Of a DNA stretch of 64,000 bases, positions 55,032 to 62,625 are shown piece by piece. The notes below the pieces were generated by a model. The model saw only the letters and a program-made list of their open reading frames with translations. It ran no database searches and was not told the origin of the DNA. The stretch comes from an uncultured Alphaproteobacteria bacterium (GTDB taxonomy: Bacteria > Pseudomonadota > Alphaproteobacteria > RF32 > CAG-239): assembly GCA_944391485.1 (NCBI GenBank), contig CALXTQ010000004.1, positions 1 through 64,000 of the forward strand. The letters are read 5' to 3'. Both the position numbers and the translations under genes were made by a program. Positions within the stretch are counted from its first letter, which is position 1. Every line of letters begins with the position of its first letter.

Positions 55032-55601
55032 ATGCCTGATTTTATCGGTTACTGGTCTAAGCTGCCACGAAAGAAAAAAATATATGCGGCTGCCGGCGGC
55101 GGGTTTCTGCTGCTGATTTTGACTGCGGGATATTTTATCGGCAGAAGCACCCCCGGTATCGAAACTGCTGCGCGGCAGACAGCCGAACTGGCGGATAATA
55201 TCCGTCGCCATTACAGCCAAAAACCCGGCTACTGGGGGCTGAACACGGCCAGTGTTTTGAAAGACGGCATCGCTCCGCAGGGCATGACCACAGAAGGCAA
55301 GTTGCTTAATGCCCTTGGTTTGCCGGTCAGCGTCGGCGCGGGATTTGAAGGGGGAATCATTATGCCGGGAATCCGCAGTTTTGATATTGCTTTTGACGGC
55401 TTGTCCGCCGCGGAATGCCGGGAACTGGCCGTTTATTCTTTCAGCGACCGGCAGAATCTGGGGCTGATTTCCGTCAGCATCAAAAACAACAGCCGAACCG
55501 AGACTTTTTCCTGGGGCGGGGAAAATCCCCTACCTGTGAATCCTGACCGGGCAAAAGCTCTATGCCGAAAAGGCGGCGGCGTTTTGTGGCGCTTTGAATA
55601 A
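55032..55601 (+). CDS. atypical pilin-like membrane protein
   Basis: 189 residues from the ATG at 55032 (GGGAGG upstream). A basic arm KLPRKKK is followed by a hydrophobic helix at 19-39 (YAAAGGGFLLLILTAGYFIG) that lacks a prepilin-peptidase site and the Glu5 of true pilins. The remainder resembles type IVb pilin heads: compare GYWGLNTASVLKDGIAPQGM with SYSGLNNTNAVDFGIIPSEM of the neighbouring pilin, and FDIAFDGLSAAECRELAVYS with FTIKYSGLGKEACVTMATSD. Two Cys are placed like the pilin pair. It may be a minor subunit held in the inner membrane, an assembly primer or a pilin chaperone. Positional homology is seen by eye. Confidence 0.65.
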   Translation: MPDFIGYWSKLPRKKKIYAAAGGGFLLLILTAGYFIGRSTPGIETAARQTAELADNIRRHYSQKPGYWGLNTASVLKDGIAPQGMTTEGKLLNALGLPVSVGAGFEGGIIMPGIRSFDIAFDGLSAAECRELAVYSFSDRQNLGLISVSIKNNSRTETFSWGGENPLPVNPDRAKALCRKGGGVLWRFE

Positions 55602-55779
55602 AAACAGTTAACTGAAGTTTATTTTTGTTATGAAGGCAAGAAAGTTAATCGTATAAACCCCCTCATGGCAGGAATATACAAAATTGCCAAAGCAAAAAAA
55701 GCAGGATTTACGAGAGACAGGACCATATCTTTAGTTGTAATGTGACAAAATACCGAATTAATTATGACTAAAGTGAGAA

Positions 55780-55808
55780 TTGTTTATAAATTTTTAATAA
55801 GTTATAGT
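55780..55808 (+). promoter_or_regulatory. promoter of the first prepilin gene
   Basis: TTGTTT (55780-55785), 17 bases, TATAGT (55803-55808), 36 bases before the prepilin start. A separate promoter for the major subunit is usual and fits the 243-base gap, which holds no gene. Confidence 0.5.
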
Positions 55809-55844
55809 TAAAGTATGAAGTAATATTAATTAAGGGGACTAGAA

Positions 55845-56426
55845 ATGAAAACTATGTACAAAAGCGAACAAACAGGTCGTTCAATGGTTGAAATGCTGGG
55901 CGTGCTGGCAATTATCGGCGTTTTGTCCGTCGGTGGTATCGCCGGTTATTCTAAAGCTATGACCAAATTCAAAATTAACAAAAGTATGGATCAGATCTCT
56001 ATGCTGGTTGCCAATATCCGTACGCTGTTTTCCGGCCAGAGAAGTTATTCCGGACTGAACAATACAAATGCTGTTGATTTCGGGATTATTCCGAGCGAAA
56101 TGGACGGCGGCGGCGGACTTATCACTAATGCCTTTTCCGGCGGCGTTTCGATTGCGGCAACAAACGTTACCGTCGGCGGCGGCGAGACGAAAAACGGCGG
56201 CTTTACGATTAAATACAGCGGTCTGGGTAAAGAAGCCTGCGTTACCATGGCGACATCCGACTGGGGTTCCGGTTCTTCTTCCGGTCTGGTCAGCATGAGC
56301 GTCAGCGCAACAGACGCGGCCGGTACAACATACAGCGGAACAGATCTGCCGGTGACGTTGATTAACGCAGCAGATAAATGCGGTTGCGATACGCCGGTCT
56401 GCTCAATTACCTGGACTTATCTGTAA
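55845..56426 (+). CDS. pilS: type IVb prepilin 1 (PilS-like)
   Basis: 193 residues. Leader MKTMYKSEQTG is followed by RSMVEMLGVLAIIGVLSVGG: cleavage after Gly gives Arg at +1 and the conserved Glu at +5. The N-terminal helix continues with GYSKAMTKFKINKSMDQI. The globular head (about 60-193) shows the PilS/TcpA-type pattern GFTIKYSGLGKEACVTMA and a C-terminal disulfide region (CGCDTPVC). A strong AAGGGG ribosome site, own promoter and own terminator suggest high expression, so this is the likely major pilin. No prepilin peptidase gene is in the window. Confidence 0.92.
   Translation: MKTMYKSEQTGRSMVEMLGVLAIIGVLSVGGIAGYSKAMTKFKINKSMDQISMLVANIRTLFSGQRSYSGLNNTNAVDFGIIPSEMDGGGGLITNAFSGGVSIAATNVTVGGGETKNGGFTIKYSGLGKEACVTMATSDWGSGSSSGLVSMSVSATDAAGTTYSGTDLPVTLINAADKCGCDTPVCSITWTYL
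56235..56288 (+). repeat. 54-base block identical in both prepilin genes (copy 1)
   Basis: Identical to 56957-57010 in the second prepilin gene. It encodes ACVTMATSDWGSGSSSGL in both. Flanking head sequences differ clearly, so the identity is local. Confidence 0.9.
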
Positions 56427-56440
56427 TCGTCCCAAATCCG

Positions 56441-56470
56441 AAAAAGCCCCTGTCCCCGGGGGCTTTTTTT
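56441..56470 (+). terminator. terminator after prepilin 1
   Basis: AAAAAGCCCC and GGGGCTTTTT form a stem around a short C/G-rich loop, ending in seven T residues, 14 bases after the stop codon. Confidence 0.9.
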
Positions 56471-56507
56471 GAATTTAGTTATTTTATTTGCTTTTTGACA
56501 AAAAAAA

Positions 56508-56536
56508 TTTACCATTCACGAAATTTAAACTAATTA
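56508..56536 (+). promoter_or_regulatory. weak promoter candidate for prepilin 2
   Basis: TTTACC (56508-56513), 17 bases, TAATTA (56531-56536). A perfect TTGACA at 56495-56500 has no good -10 at the right distance. Some separate promoter is expected because a terminator lies upstream. Confidence 0.3.
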
Positions 56537-56578
56537 TGTGTCGTAATAAATGTCTTACAGCAACAGGGACTACTAATT

Positions 56579-57181
56579 ATGGAAAAAATAATTAAAAATG
56601 AACAGACAGGACGCTCAATGGTTGAAATGCTGGGCGTACTGGCAATTATCGGCGTTTTGTCCGTCGGCGGTATTGCAGGCTACTCCAAAGCCATGACTAA
56701 ATTTAAAATAAACAAAAGCATGGATCAGGTAACAACTTTAGTTACGAAAATCAGAACAATGTACGGACAGCAGAAAAGTTATGAGGGGCTGGACATTGAA
56801 CAATCCGTCTCAATGGGCATCATTCCATCTGATATGGTGGAAAACAGCACCAGTCTAACAAATGCGTTTGCCGGAACGGTTCTGCTCGGGAACGTCAAGT
56901 TCAACAATCATGATGCGGGCGCCTTTCAGCTTGTTTACAACGGGCTGGGACAGGAGGCCTGCGTTACCATGGCGACATCCGACTGGGGTTCCGGTTCTTC
57001 TTCCGGTCTGCTCGGAATAAGCATCAGCGGCTCATCGCAGGCAATTATAGAGAGCGCTCCTGTTGCTACGCAAAACGGCAGTTTTACCGGAACGGACCTG
57101 CCGGTAAAAATAATCGACGCCGTTTCTTTCTGCGAATGCGAAGCCTCAAATAACTGCTCCATTGCCTGGTATTACCAGTAA
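56579..57181 (+). CDS. type IVb prepilin 2 (PilS-like paralogue)
   Basis: 200 residues. The leader MEKIIKNEQTG and the first helix RSMVEMLGVLAIIGVLSVGG are the same as in prepilin 1 apart from the leader start, and the match continues through GYSKAMTKFKINKSMDQ. The head is diverged (GLDIEQSVSMGIIPSDM, FQLVYNGLGQEACVTMA) except for one block that is identical at DNA level. C-terminal Cys residues (CECEASNNCS) replace the pair of prepilin 1. A duplicate major pilin or a minor pilin; separate terminators imply independent control. Confidence 0.9.
   Translation: MEKIIKNEQTGRSMVEMLGVLAIIGVLSVGGIAGYSKAMTKFKINKSMDQVTTLVTKIRTMYGQQKSYEGLDIEQSVSMGIIPSDMVENSTSLTNAFAGTVLLGNVKFNNHDAGAFQLVYNGLGQEACVTMATSDWGSGSSSGLLGISISGSSQAIIESAPVATQNGSFTGTDLPVKIIDAVSFCECEASNNCSIAWYYQ
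56957..57010 (+). repeat. 54-base block identical in both prepilin genes (copy 2)
   Basis: Identical to 56235-56288, starting GCCTGCGTTACCATGGCGAC. See the first copy. Confidence 0.9.
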
Positions 57182-57205
57182 CGGCTGTATCCGGTCAAAA
57201 AGTTT

Positions 57206-57237
57206 AAAAAAACGATTCGGTTTCCGGATCGTTTTTT
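57206..57237 (+). terminator. terminator after prepilin 2
   Basis: AAAAAACGAT and ATCGTTTTTT flank a small internal hairpin (TCGG..CCGG-like), with the T run at the end, 25 bases past the stop codon. Confidence 0.85.
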
Positions 57238-57341
57238 GTGTTTTTCAAACAGTTCCGCATTTTTTACGCAGTCTTTTAATGTTTGTTAAGATATCGGGAG
57301 TAACATTTTATAAATCAAGTTTTTTCTTACAGAGGGAAATT

Positions 57342-58304
57342 ATGGTCAAGTTAAACGAAGTTTATTTTTCCGATATTTATATTACGCCAGGGAAAACGGC
57401 TTATATTCCGGATTCACGCACGGAAAACGGCCTAGAAGTTTTGGAAGCGGAAGATTTTGAAACATTTTACACGCTACTGCAAAATACCTGGGACGGCCAG
57501 AACCCGAGCTATTCTGTCCTGTACGAAAAAACGTTCTACCGTGTGGAGCGGTCGGAGACCATTTACGGGATCCAATACTGCGCCCGTAAGATGCCGCAGA
57601 AAATTCCGCCGTTTGGTTCGCTGGGGTTCAGCCATGAACTCACTCAGTATCTACTAAGCCTGAGCAATGCCTCCGGTCTTATTCTATGGTCAGGTCCGAC
57701 GGGAGCCGGAAAAACAACGGCAATTTCCAGTCTGCTGAAAGAATTTCTGACTTTGGAAGGCGGTTTTGCCTACACAATCGAAGACCCTTCCGAAATGCCG
57801 CTGGACGGCGTTTATAAATCTGTGGAAGGCGGTCTGGGACTGTGCAAGCAAACGCTGCCGCCGAAAGGAAACTGGGGCGAAGGCCTGAAATCGGCCCTAC
57901 GCTCAAAACCCCGTTACATTATGGTCGGCGAAATCCGTACGCCGGACACAGCCAGCGAAGTGCTGCGCGCGGCAACTTCCGGACATCTGGTATTGTCAAC
58001 CATTCATGCCAACAACATTACCGATGCCATCAACTCGGTCGTAAAATACGCTTCTTCTACCGCCATGAGCGAGGAACTGGCTTACGACCTCTTTTCCAGA
58101 GGTATGCTCGGCGTGCTGCACCAGACTCTGACGGGCATTGAGAAAAAATATCCTGTCGTCAGCTATCTGTTTGCCAACCCGGACACAAGCAAAGGCGATC
58201 AGGTCAGAGGCATCATCAAAGGCGGAAAACTGAATCTCGGCACTTCTATCGAAACGCAAATGACGCGCCTGAGCAGAGGTAAAAATATTTTCCCCGAGAT
58301 TTAG
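57342..58304 (+). CDS. PilT/DotB-like pilus or secretion ATPase
   Basis: 320 residues from the ATG at 57342 (AGAGGGAAATT upstream). The open frame extends back to 57162, but that part overlaps prepilin 2 and a terminator. A PAS-like N-terminal domain of about 95 residues precedes the ATPase core with Walker A GPTGAGKTT near 118, Asp box TIEDPSEMP, Walker B YIMVGEIRT and His box TIHANN. No zinc-binding Cys quartet is present, which points to the PilT/DotB branch over GspE. It could retract the pilus or act like DotB/TraJ of IncI-type systems. The length of 320 residues is normal for PilT. Confidence 0.85.
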   Translation: MVKLNEVYFSDIYITPGKTAYIPDSRTENGLEVLEAEDFETFYTLLQNTWDGQNPSYSVLYEKTFYRVERSETIYGIQYCARKMPQKIPPFGSLGFSHELTQYLLSLSNASGLILWSGPTGAGKTTAISSLLKEFLTLEGGFAYTIEDPSEMPLDGVYKSVEGGLGLCKQTLPPKGNWGEGLKSALRSKPRYIMVGEIRTPDTASEVLRAATSGHLVLSTIHANNITDAINSVVKYASSTAMSEELAYDLFSRGMLGVLHQTLTGIEKKYPVVSYLFANPDTSKGDQVRGIIKGGKLNLGTSIETQMTRLSRGKNIFPEI

Positions 58305-58311
58305 CAAAAAT

Positions 58312-58397
58312 TCCGGACAAACAAAAGGTTCACATATTTTCAGAAACGTGCGGCTGTAACTCCGGACAAACATAACGCTCGCATTTTTCAGAAGCGT
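58312..58397. repeat. imperfect direct repeat between convergent genes
   Basis: TCCGGACAAACA occurs at 58312 and again at 58361 (49 bases apart), each followed by a related stretch ending in TTTTCAGAAnCGT. It fills the gap between the PilT-like gene and gpt. The second copy can fold into a short AACGCT/AGCGTT stem. Function unknown; no convincing terminator otherwise separates the two genes. Confidence 0.55.
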
Positions 58398-58826
58398 TTA
58401 ATCCCAGGGAAAGATCAGCCATTCATCCGGCATATCCCGAATATAGATATCGACTTCCCGGCGGCCGGCAGGCTTGGCATAAACCGCAACATAGCGGGCC
58501 TTGGGAAAACGCGTGCGCAGCAGACGAAACGTATTGCCGCTGTCGGACAGATCATCAACAATAAGAGTCCTGTTGTTGACGTCTCCCGCCAGCGCGGAAA
58601 TCTCCACATCCCGCAGAGAGCGCTGCTTCTCACCGTCGTAGCTTGAAATATTTATGGCTTCGGAATTCCGTATATTCAGTTCGTATGCAAGAATCCCTGC
58701 TGGAATCAGGCCGCCGCGGCTGACCGCGACGATTTTGTCGTAAGTTCCGGATTGTTTGATTTTTTCCGCCAGTTTTATCGTATCTTTATGAAATTCTTCC
58801 CAGGTAATAAAAATCTTTTCACTCAT
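58398..58826 (-). CDS. gpt: xanthine-guanine phosphoribosyltransferase-like protein
   Basis: 142 residues. The start MSEKIFITWEEF and IVAVSRGGLIPAGILAYELN closely follow E. coli Gpt, and the PRPP-binding motif is TLIVDDLSDSGNTF. The ending AKPAGRREVDIYI...WLIFPWD also matches Gpt. The enzyme salvages xanthine, guanine or hypoxanthine with PRPP to the nucleotide. It is slightly shorter than E. coli Gpt (152), stopping at the PWD motif. Encoded 11 bases after the thioredoxin-like gene, so probably co-transcribed. Confidence 0.9.
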   Translation of the reverse strand: MSEKIFITWEEFHKDTIKLAEKIKQSGTYDKIVAVSRGGLIPAGILAYELNIRNSEAINISSYDGEKQRSLRDVEISALAGDVNNRTLIVDDLSDSGNTFRLLRTRFPKARYVAVYAKPAGRREVDIYIRDMPDEWLIFPWD

Positions 58827-58837
58827 AAGCAGTCCTT

Positions 58838-59368
58838 TTAGCCATGTTCGGCCTTTATTTTGTAAATATATTCTATCACTTCGGGATCATCCCATTCGGC
58901 AGAGCCGCGGATACGCCCGATTTCTTTTCCCTCGCGGTTGATGAGAACCGTGTTCGGAGACGTAAAAATGCCGAAATCGGAAGCCAGTTTGCCATCACTG
59001 TCGACAAAGAACTCCAGATCTTCGGCATGATATTTTTTCAGGAGTTTTTTCTGCTCCTCAATATTGTTCCATTCCGTATCCGGAGAAATGAGAACGACGC
59101 GGATGCCGTCGTCCCGGACCTTATTTTGGAAATTATTCAGGTTATCCAGCTCCCGCAGGCAGGGACTGCAGTATCTGGACCAAAAAACAGCCAAAACAAA
59201 ACTGCCGCCGAAATCCGACAAAGACAGTTTTTTGCCCGATTCATGATATATTCCGCGTTTGGGAAGCTCTTTCGGCGTTTCGTAAATATTTACGGGGTCC
59301 CGGCCGGCCGCGAAGGCCGAGGTTGCGAACAATATTGCCGACAAACAAAATACCAAAAATTTTTTCAT
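58838..59368 (-). CDS. TlpA/ResA-like periplasmic thioredoxin
   Basis: 176 residues. Signal peptide at 1-20 (...SAFA), then a TlpA-type thioredoxin fold with the active site CSPC at 67-70 (FWSRYCSPC), the SPNTVLINREGKEIGRIRG strand containing the cis-Pro region, and a C-terminal helix. Such proteins reduce or isomerise disulfides outside the cytoplasm. The many Cys-pair proteins of the secretion and pilus systems are possible clients, but the gene is in a separate operon with gpt. Confidence 0.9.
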   Translation of the reverse strand: MKKFLVFCLSAILFATSAFAAGRDPVNIYETPKELPKRGIYHESGKKLSLSDFGGSFVLAVFWSRYCSPCLRELDNLNNFQNKVRDDGIRVVLISPDTEWNNIEEQKKLLKKYHAEDLEFFVDSDGKLASDFGIFTSPNTVLINREGKEIGRIRGSAEWDDPEVIEYIYKIKAEHG

Positions 59369-59398
59369 GCAACGCCTATTAATAACTTAAATTTGCTT

Positions 59399-59427
59399 TT
59401 GTATTTACCAGCTTTTAAGAGTATATA
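59399..59427 (+). promoter_or_regulatory. promoter of the LptM-VWA-PP2C-kinase operon
   Basis: TTGTAT (59399-59404), a 17-base spacer and TATATA (59422-59427), about 40 bases before the first start codon. Confidence 0.5.
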
Positions 59428-59466
59428 ATTATTATCATTACAGATACAATGAAAAGGTTAAAAAAA

Positions 59467-59601
59467 ATGAAAGATGCCATAAAAGTTTTTATGATCTGCA
59501 TGCTTGTCCTTTCAATCTCCAGCCTTGCCGGCTGCGGTAAGGTCTCTAATCCCGAACCCATCGAGGGCAGCGGATATCCGCATGTTTACCCGCGCAGATA
59601 A
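59467..59601 (+). CDS. LptM-like small lipoprotein
   Basis: 44 residues. A lipoprotein signal ends SSLAGC (Cys about 21), and the mature peptide is only about 24 residues with the ending YPHVYPRR. In alphaproteobacteria tiny lipoproteins with an xYPxxYP ending are common and resemble LptM (YifL), which helps mature the LptD outer-membrane translocon. They usually precede lysA; here a VWA gene follows 14 bases later. Ribosome site AAAGG. The family call rests on the lipobox, size and tail motif only. Confidence 0.6.
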   Translation: MKDAIKVFMICMLVLSISSLAGCGKVSNPEPIEGSGYPHVYPRR

Positions 59602-59615
59602 CCAAAGGAATGATC

Positions 59616-60302
59616 ATGGCTGAAGAAAATTCAATCAACGAAGATATGATCCCGTATGTCGAGTTTGCCGACAACGCAAACGAAAGAACGCCCTGCGTGC
59701 TGGTTCTGGACTGCTCCGGATCCATGCGCGGCGAACCCATCAAACAGCTTAATGCCGGATTGAAAGCCCTTGAAACCGAGCTGAAAGAAGATATCGACGC
59801 CAGCTCAAGGGTTCAGCTTCTCATTATCAAGGCTTTCGGCAAAGACGAAGCCGTTATTTCTTCCGACTGGGTCGACGCCATGAACTTTACCGCGCCGACC
59901 ATGGAAGCCGGCGGCCTGACACCACTCGGAAAAGCCATGGAACTGGCCATGCAGAAAATAGAAGAACAGAAATGCCTGTATGACAGCTGCGGCATTACGT
60001 CCAAACGGCCGTGGATTTTTCTTATTTCGGACGGCGAACCGACGGATTATGACTGGGAGATTATTGCGGAAAAATGCCGTTATGCCCAGCAAAACAAAAA
60101 AGTCGTCGTTCATGCCGTCGGAACGCAGGGAGCAAATCTCGACAAGCTGGCCAAATTCTCCATTATGTCGCCCAAAAGGCTTACCGGCCTCAAATTTACC
60201 GAATTTTTCCTGTGGCTGAGCCGCAGTGTTTCCTGCATTTCTAAGGCGGCGCCCAACGTGCCGGACCTGCTGGAGGATACGGGCGACTGGGATGAGGAAT
60301 AA
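59616..60302 (+). CDS. TerY-like von Willebrand factor A domain protein
   Basis: 228 residues from the ATG at 59616, six bases after AAAGGA; another ATG at 59610 directly abuts that site. The VWA fold has a complete MIDAS: D32-C-S34-G-S36 (LDCSGSM), the Thr of GGLTPLG and the Asp of ISDGEPTD. No signal peptide, so cytoplasmic. Followed by PP2C and kinase genes with overlaps (11 and 4 bases), the arrangement described for TerY-phosphorylation triads in tellurite-resistance-linked stress systems. No TerC, TerD or TerZ genes are visible here. Confidence 0.88.
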   Translation: MAEENSINEDMIPYVEFADNANERTPCVLVLDCSGSMRGEPIKQLNAGLKALETELKEDIDASSRVQLLIIKAFGKDEAVISSDWVDAMNFTAPTMEAGGLTPLGKAMELAMQKIEEQKCLYDSCGITSKRPWIFLISDGEPTDYDWEIIAEKCRYAQQNKKVVVHAVGTQGANLDKLAKFSIMSPKRLTGLKFTEFFLWLSRSVSCISKAAPNVPDLLEDTGDWDEE

Positions 60303-61044
60303 CCGCAACAGAATAAAAGCCGTCTGCGCCACCCTTACCGGTCCGCTGCATACCGCTCGCGGCATGTCTTGTCAGGACTGCTGCAAATACGGACAGGCCG
60401 GAAAAAACTTTATCGCCGTCGTTTCCGACGGCGCCGGTTCCGCAAAATATGGCAAAATCGGTGCCAAAATCATCTGCGAAACCCTCAATGACCTGCTGAA
60501 AAACGCTCCGCTCGACAATATCCGGGAAACCGTGGTCCATGCCATTGCCGTTGCCCGGGGCAGGCTGCAGCGCCACAGGCTCAACAAAAACAAAGGTTCC
60601 GAAAATATCGATGATTTTGCGGCAACGCTTGTCGGAATGGCAAGCCGGGGAAACAATGGCGTCTTTTTTCATATCGGGGACGGCGCCGCAATCGCGTTCA
60701 GCGGCGGCTACGGTGAAGATTTTACCGCTTCCCGGCCCGAAAACGGCAGATTTTCCTGTGAAACCTATTTTTATACGATGGACGACTGGAAAGACAATCT
60801 CAGATTTACGCCCTTTGAAAACGCGCAGACAGTCTTTTTGATGAGCGACGGCGTAACAAATTTTGCCTTCAGCCGGGATTTTAACCGCATTGAACGGGGT
60901 TTTCTGTATCCCATAAACGATTATCTGGAAAGCGAAACCTCCAAAAGCCGCGCGGCCAGAGCTCTCGTCAATACTCTGAATACGCCGCAGGCCAGAAAAC
61001 TCAACAACGACGACAAAACTCTTTTCTGGGCCAAATTATCATGA
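60292..61044 (+). CDS. PP2C-family protein phosphatase
   Basis: 250 residues from the ATG at 60292, which overlaps the VWA stop by 11 bases. PP2C metal-binding motifs in order: VVSDGAGSAKYG (D46, G47), FFHIGDGAA, FLMSDGVTNF and the final NNDDKTL. It likely dephosphorylates targets of the adjacent kinase, such as the VWA protein. Shorter than many PP2Cs but all four motifs are kept. The next gene starts within its last codons (ATGA). Confidence 0.88.
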   Translation: MRNNRNRIKAVCATLTGPLHTARGMSCQDCCKYGQAGKNFIAVVSDGAGSAKYGKIGAKIICETLNDLLKNAPLDNIRETVVHAIAVARGRLQRHRLNKNKGSENIDDFAATLVGMASRGNNGVFFHIGDGAAIAFSGGYGEDFTASRPENGRFSCETYFYTMDDWKDNLRFTPFENAQTVFLMSDGVTNFAFSRDFNRIERGFLYPINDYLESETSKSRAARALVNTLNTPQARKLNNDDKTLFWAKLS

Positions 61045-62498
61045 CCGACAGCACGCGGCAGACATATAACGCGATTTACGGAGACGGGCATTTTGAAAAA
61101 ATATGCCTCGGAGAGCTTATCAACAAAGGCGGCGCCGCCGGCAAGATTTATCTGAACGCCACCAATCCCGGCAGCGTGGCAAAAATTTTCCACAACAAAA
61201 ACAAAAGCAGCACCAACCGAAAAAAACTCGAGGCCATGCTGCTGAACAGACCTGTGTTTCCGCCGGCCGTCAAGAACGGGATTGAATATGTCCAGATTGC
61301 CTGGCCGGACGCCGTTCTTGAGGATGAAAAGGGATTTTGCGTTGGCTATCTCATGCCGCTTATTAATATGAGCGAAGCCGTTTCTCTGGATCATCTGATG
61401 CAAAAAGCCATCCGGAAAAAACTGAAATTGTCGGAAAAATACGCGTATCGGATTTTCGCGGCGTATAATGTCGCCTCCATGGTGGCCGCCCTGCATAAAT
61501 GCGGGCATTACATCGTCGACCTCAAGCCGTCCAACGTCTCCGTATACAAAGACACCATGATGGTGGCCATGGTCGACTGCGACGGCTTTTCCATTAAAGG
61601 CGACATGGGCAGGTATCCGGCGGAATTTGTCAGCGAAGAATATATTTATCCCGAGGGCATGGATCTGTCCTGCGAAGAAATGGGCGAAGAACAGGACAAA
61701 TTTGCTTTGGCTGTCATGATCTTCAAGCTGCTTAACAACGGCATCCATCCCTTTTCCGGCGTCCCGCGCAAGGCCGATGCGGAAATGCTGACCATTCAGA
61801 ACCGCATAGAGCAGTATCATTATGCCTACGGACTCTGGCCGGACCTTTATCAGGCGCCGCATCCTTATTCCATTCACGAATATTTTGACAAGAAAACCCT
61901 GGAACTCTTTGAGAGGGCTTTTGTCAAAGGGCAGGAACGCCCCAGCGCCAAAGAATGGCAGGAGCACTTATGGCATATGATGCACAGCATGAAAACCTGC
62001 AAAAAAAATCCCGACCATGTTTATTTTACCTCAAAAGGCTGCGGTCTCTGCGTGGCCGAAGAAAAATTCAGGGAAACCCTCAACAATGTCCGGAAACAGA
62101 GGGAAACGCCGCAAATGATCCGGGGGATGGAAGTCGCGTCGCTGTCTGTTGAAAATCTGAAAAAAAACAAGGAAGAAAAAAAGCAGGAAGACATTAAACT
62201 GAAACATATTTTCTGGGGTTCCGCCGCGCTTTACATGCTGTTGTTTACCTTCCTGTTCAAAATTCTAGAGCCGGCAAAAAAAATAATCAAGGACGCGGGG
62301 CTTGGAATTCAGGCAATATGCATTACGTTAGTTATGCTGGGAATCAACAAGTTATTCGCCGGGTACAGAGATAAACTGCCGATGCTCAATAACAGGGCGA
62401 TAACCCAAATGCTGCAGGTTTACGCCCTTATCTGCATTATCATAGCACTTGTCTTCATAAACGACATGCCGCAGGGATTGTTATCGCTCGCCCGATGA
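61041..62498 (+). CDS. membrane-anchored serine/threonine-kinase-like protein of the TerY-P triad
   Basis: 485 residues. The kinase-like domain (about 15-320) has a loose Gly loop (GELINKGGAAGKIY), the Lys in VAKIFH (K48), a catalytic loop IVDLKPSNV (Asp about 159; the preceding His/Arg of HRD are replaced) and a metal-binding DGF in VDCDGF. A four-Cys-like segment near 315-335 (CKKNPDH..., GCGLC) may bind zinc. Three membrane helices end the protein (about 395-413, 425-442, 458-476), so it is anchored with the kinase in the cytoplasm. It forms the third member of the VWA-PP2C-kinase set. Confidence 0.87.
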   Translation: MTDSTRQTYNAIYGDGHFEKICLGELINKGGAAGKIYLNATNPGSVAKIFHNKNKSSTNRKKLEAMLLNRPVFPPAVKNGIEYVQIAWPDAVLEDEKGFCVGYLMPLINMSEAVSLDHLMQKAIRKKLKLSEKYAYRIFAAYNVASMVAALHKCGHYIVDLKPSNVSVYKDTMMVAMVDCDGFSIKGDMGRYPAEFVSEEYIYPEGMDLSCEEMGEEQDKFALAVMIFKLLNNGIHPFSGVPRKADAEMLTIQNRIEQYHYAYGLWPDLYQAPHPYSIHEYFDKKTLELFERAFVKGQERPSAKEWQEHLWHMMHSMKTCKKNPDHVYFTSKGCGLCVAEEKFRETLNNVRKQRETPQMIRGMEVASLSVENLKKNKEEKKQEDIKLKHIFWGSAALYMLLFTFLFKILEPAKKIIKDAGLGIQAICITLVMLGINKLFAGYRDKLPMLNNRAITQMLQVYALICIIIALVFINDMPQGLLSLAR

Positions 62499-62534
62499 TA
62501 AATACTCCCCGCCGGAAATAATTTTGTAACAAAA

Positions 62535-62563
62535 TTGTAACATTTCTTATTTTTTGCTATAAA
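62535..62563 (+). promoter_or_regulatory. promoter of the nitronate monooxygenase gene
   Basis: TTGTAA (62535-62540), a 17-base spacer and TATAAA (62558-62563), about 60 bases before the start codon, in the 127-base gap after the kinase gene. TGTAAC occurs twice here (62525 and 62536). Confidence 0.5.
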
Positions 62564-62625
62564 AATTAAAAATTTTGTGCTATGTTTCCGTTGGTTTTAA
62601 AACTGTACTATAAAGGAATAAAAAG

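Noticed and set aside
57162-57341. A longer N-terminus for the PilT-like ATPase
   Set aside because: The extension overlaps the end of prepilin 2 and runs through a terminator hairpin; the ATG at 57342 has a good ribosome site.
1846-58304. An integrated conjugative element or plasmid
   Set aside because: No integrase, relaxase, VirD4, att repeats or partition genes are visible, and an rRNA gene and housekeeping-type genes flank the block; it cannot be excluded from this window alone.
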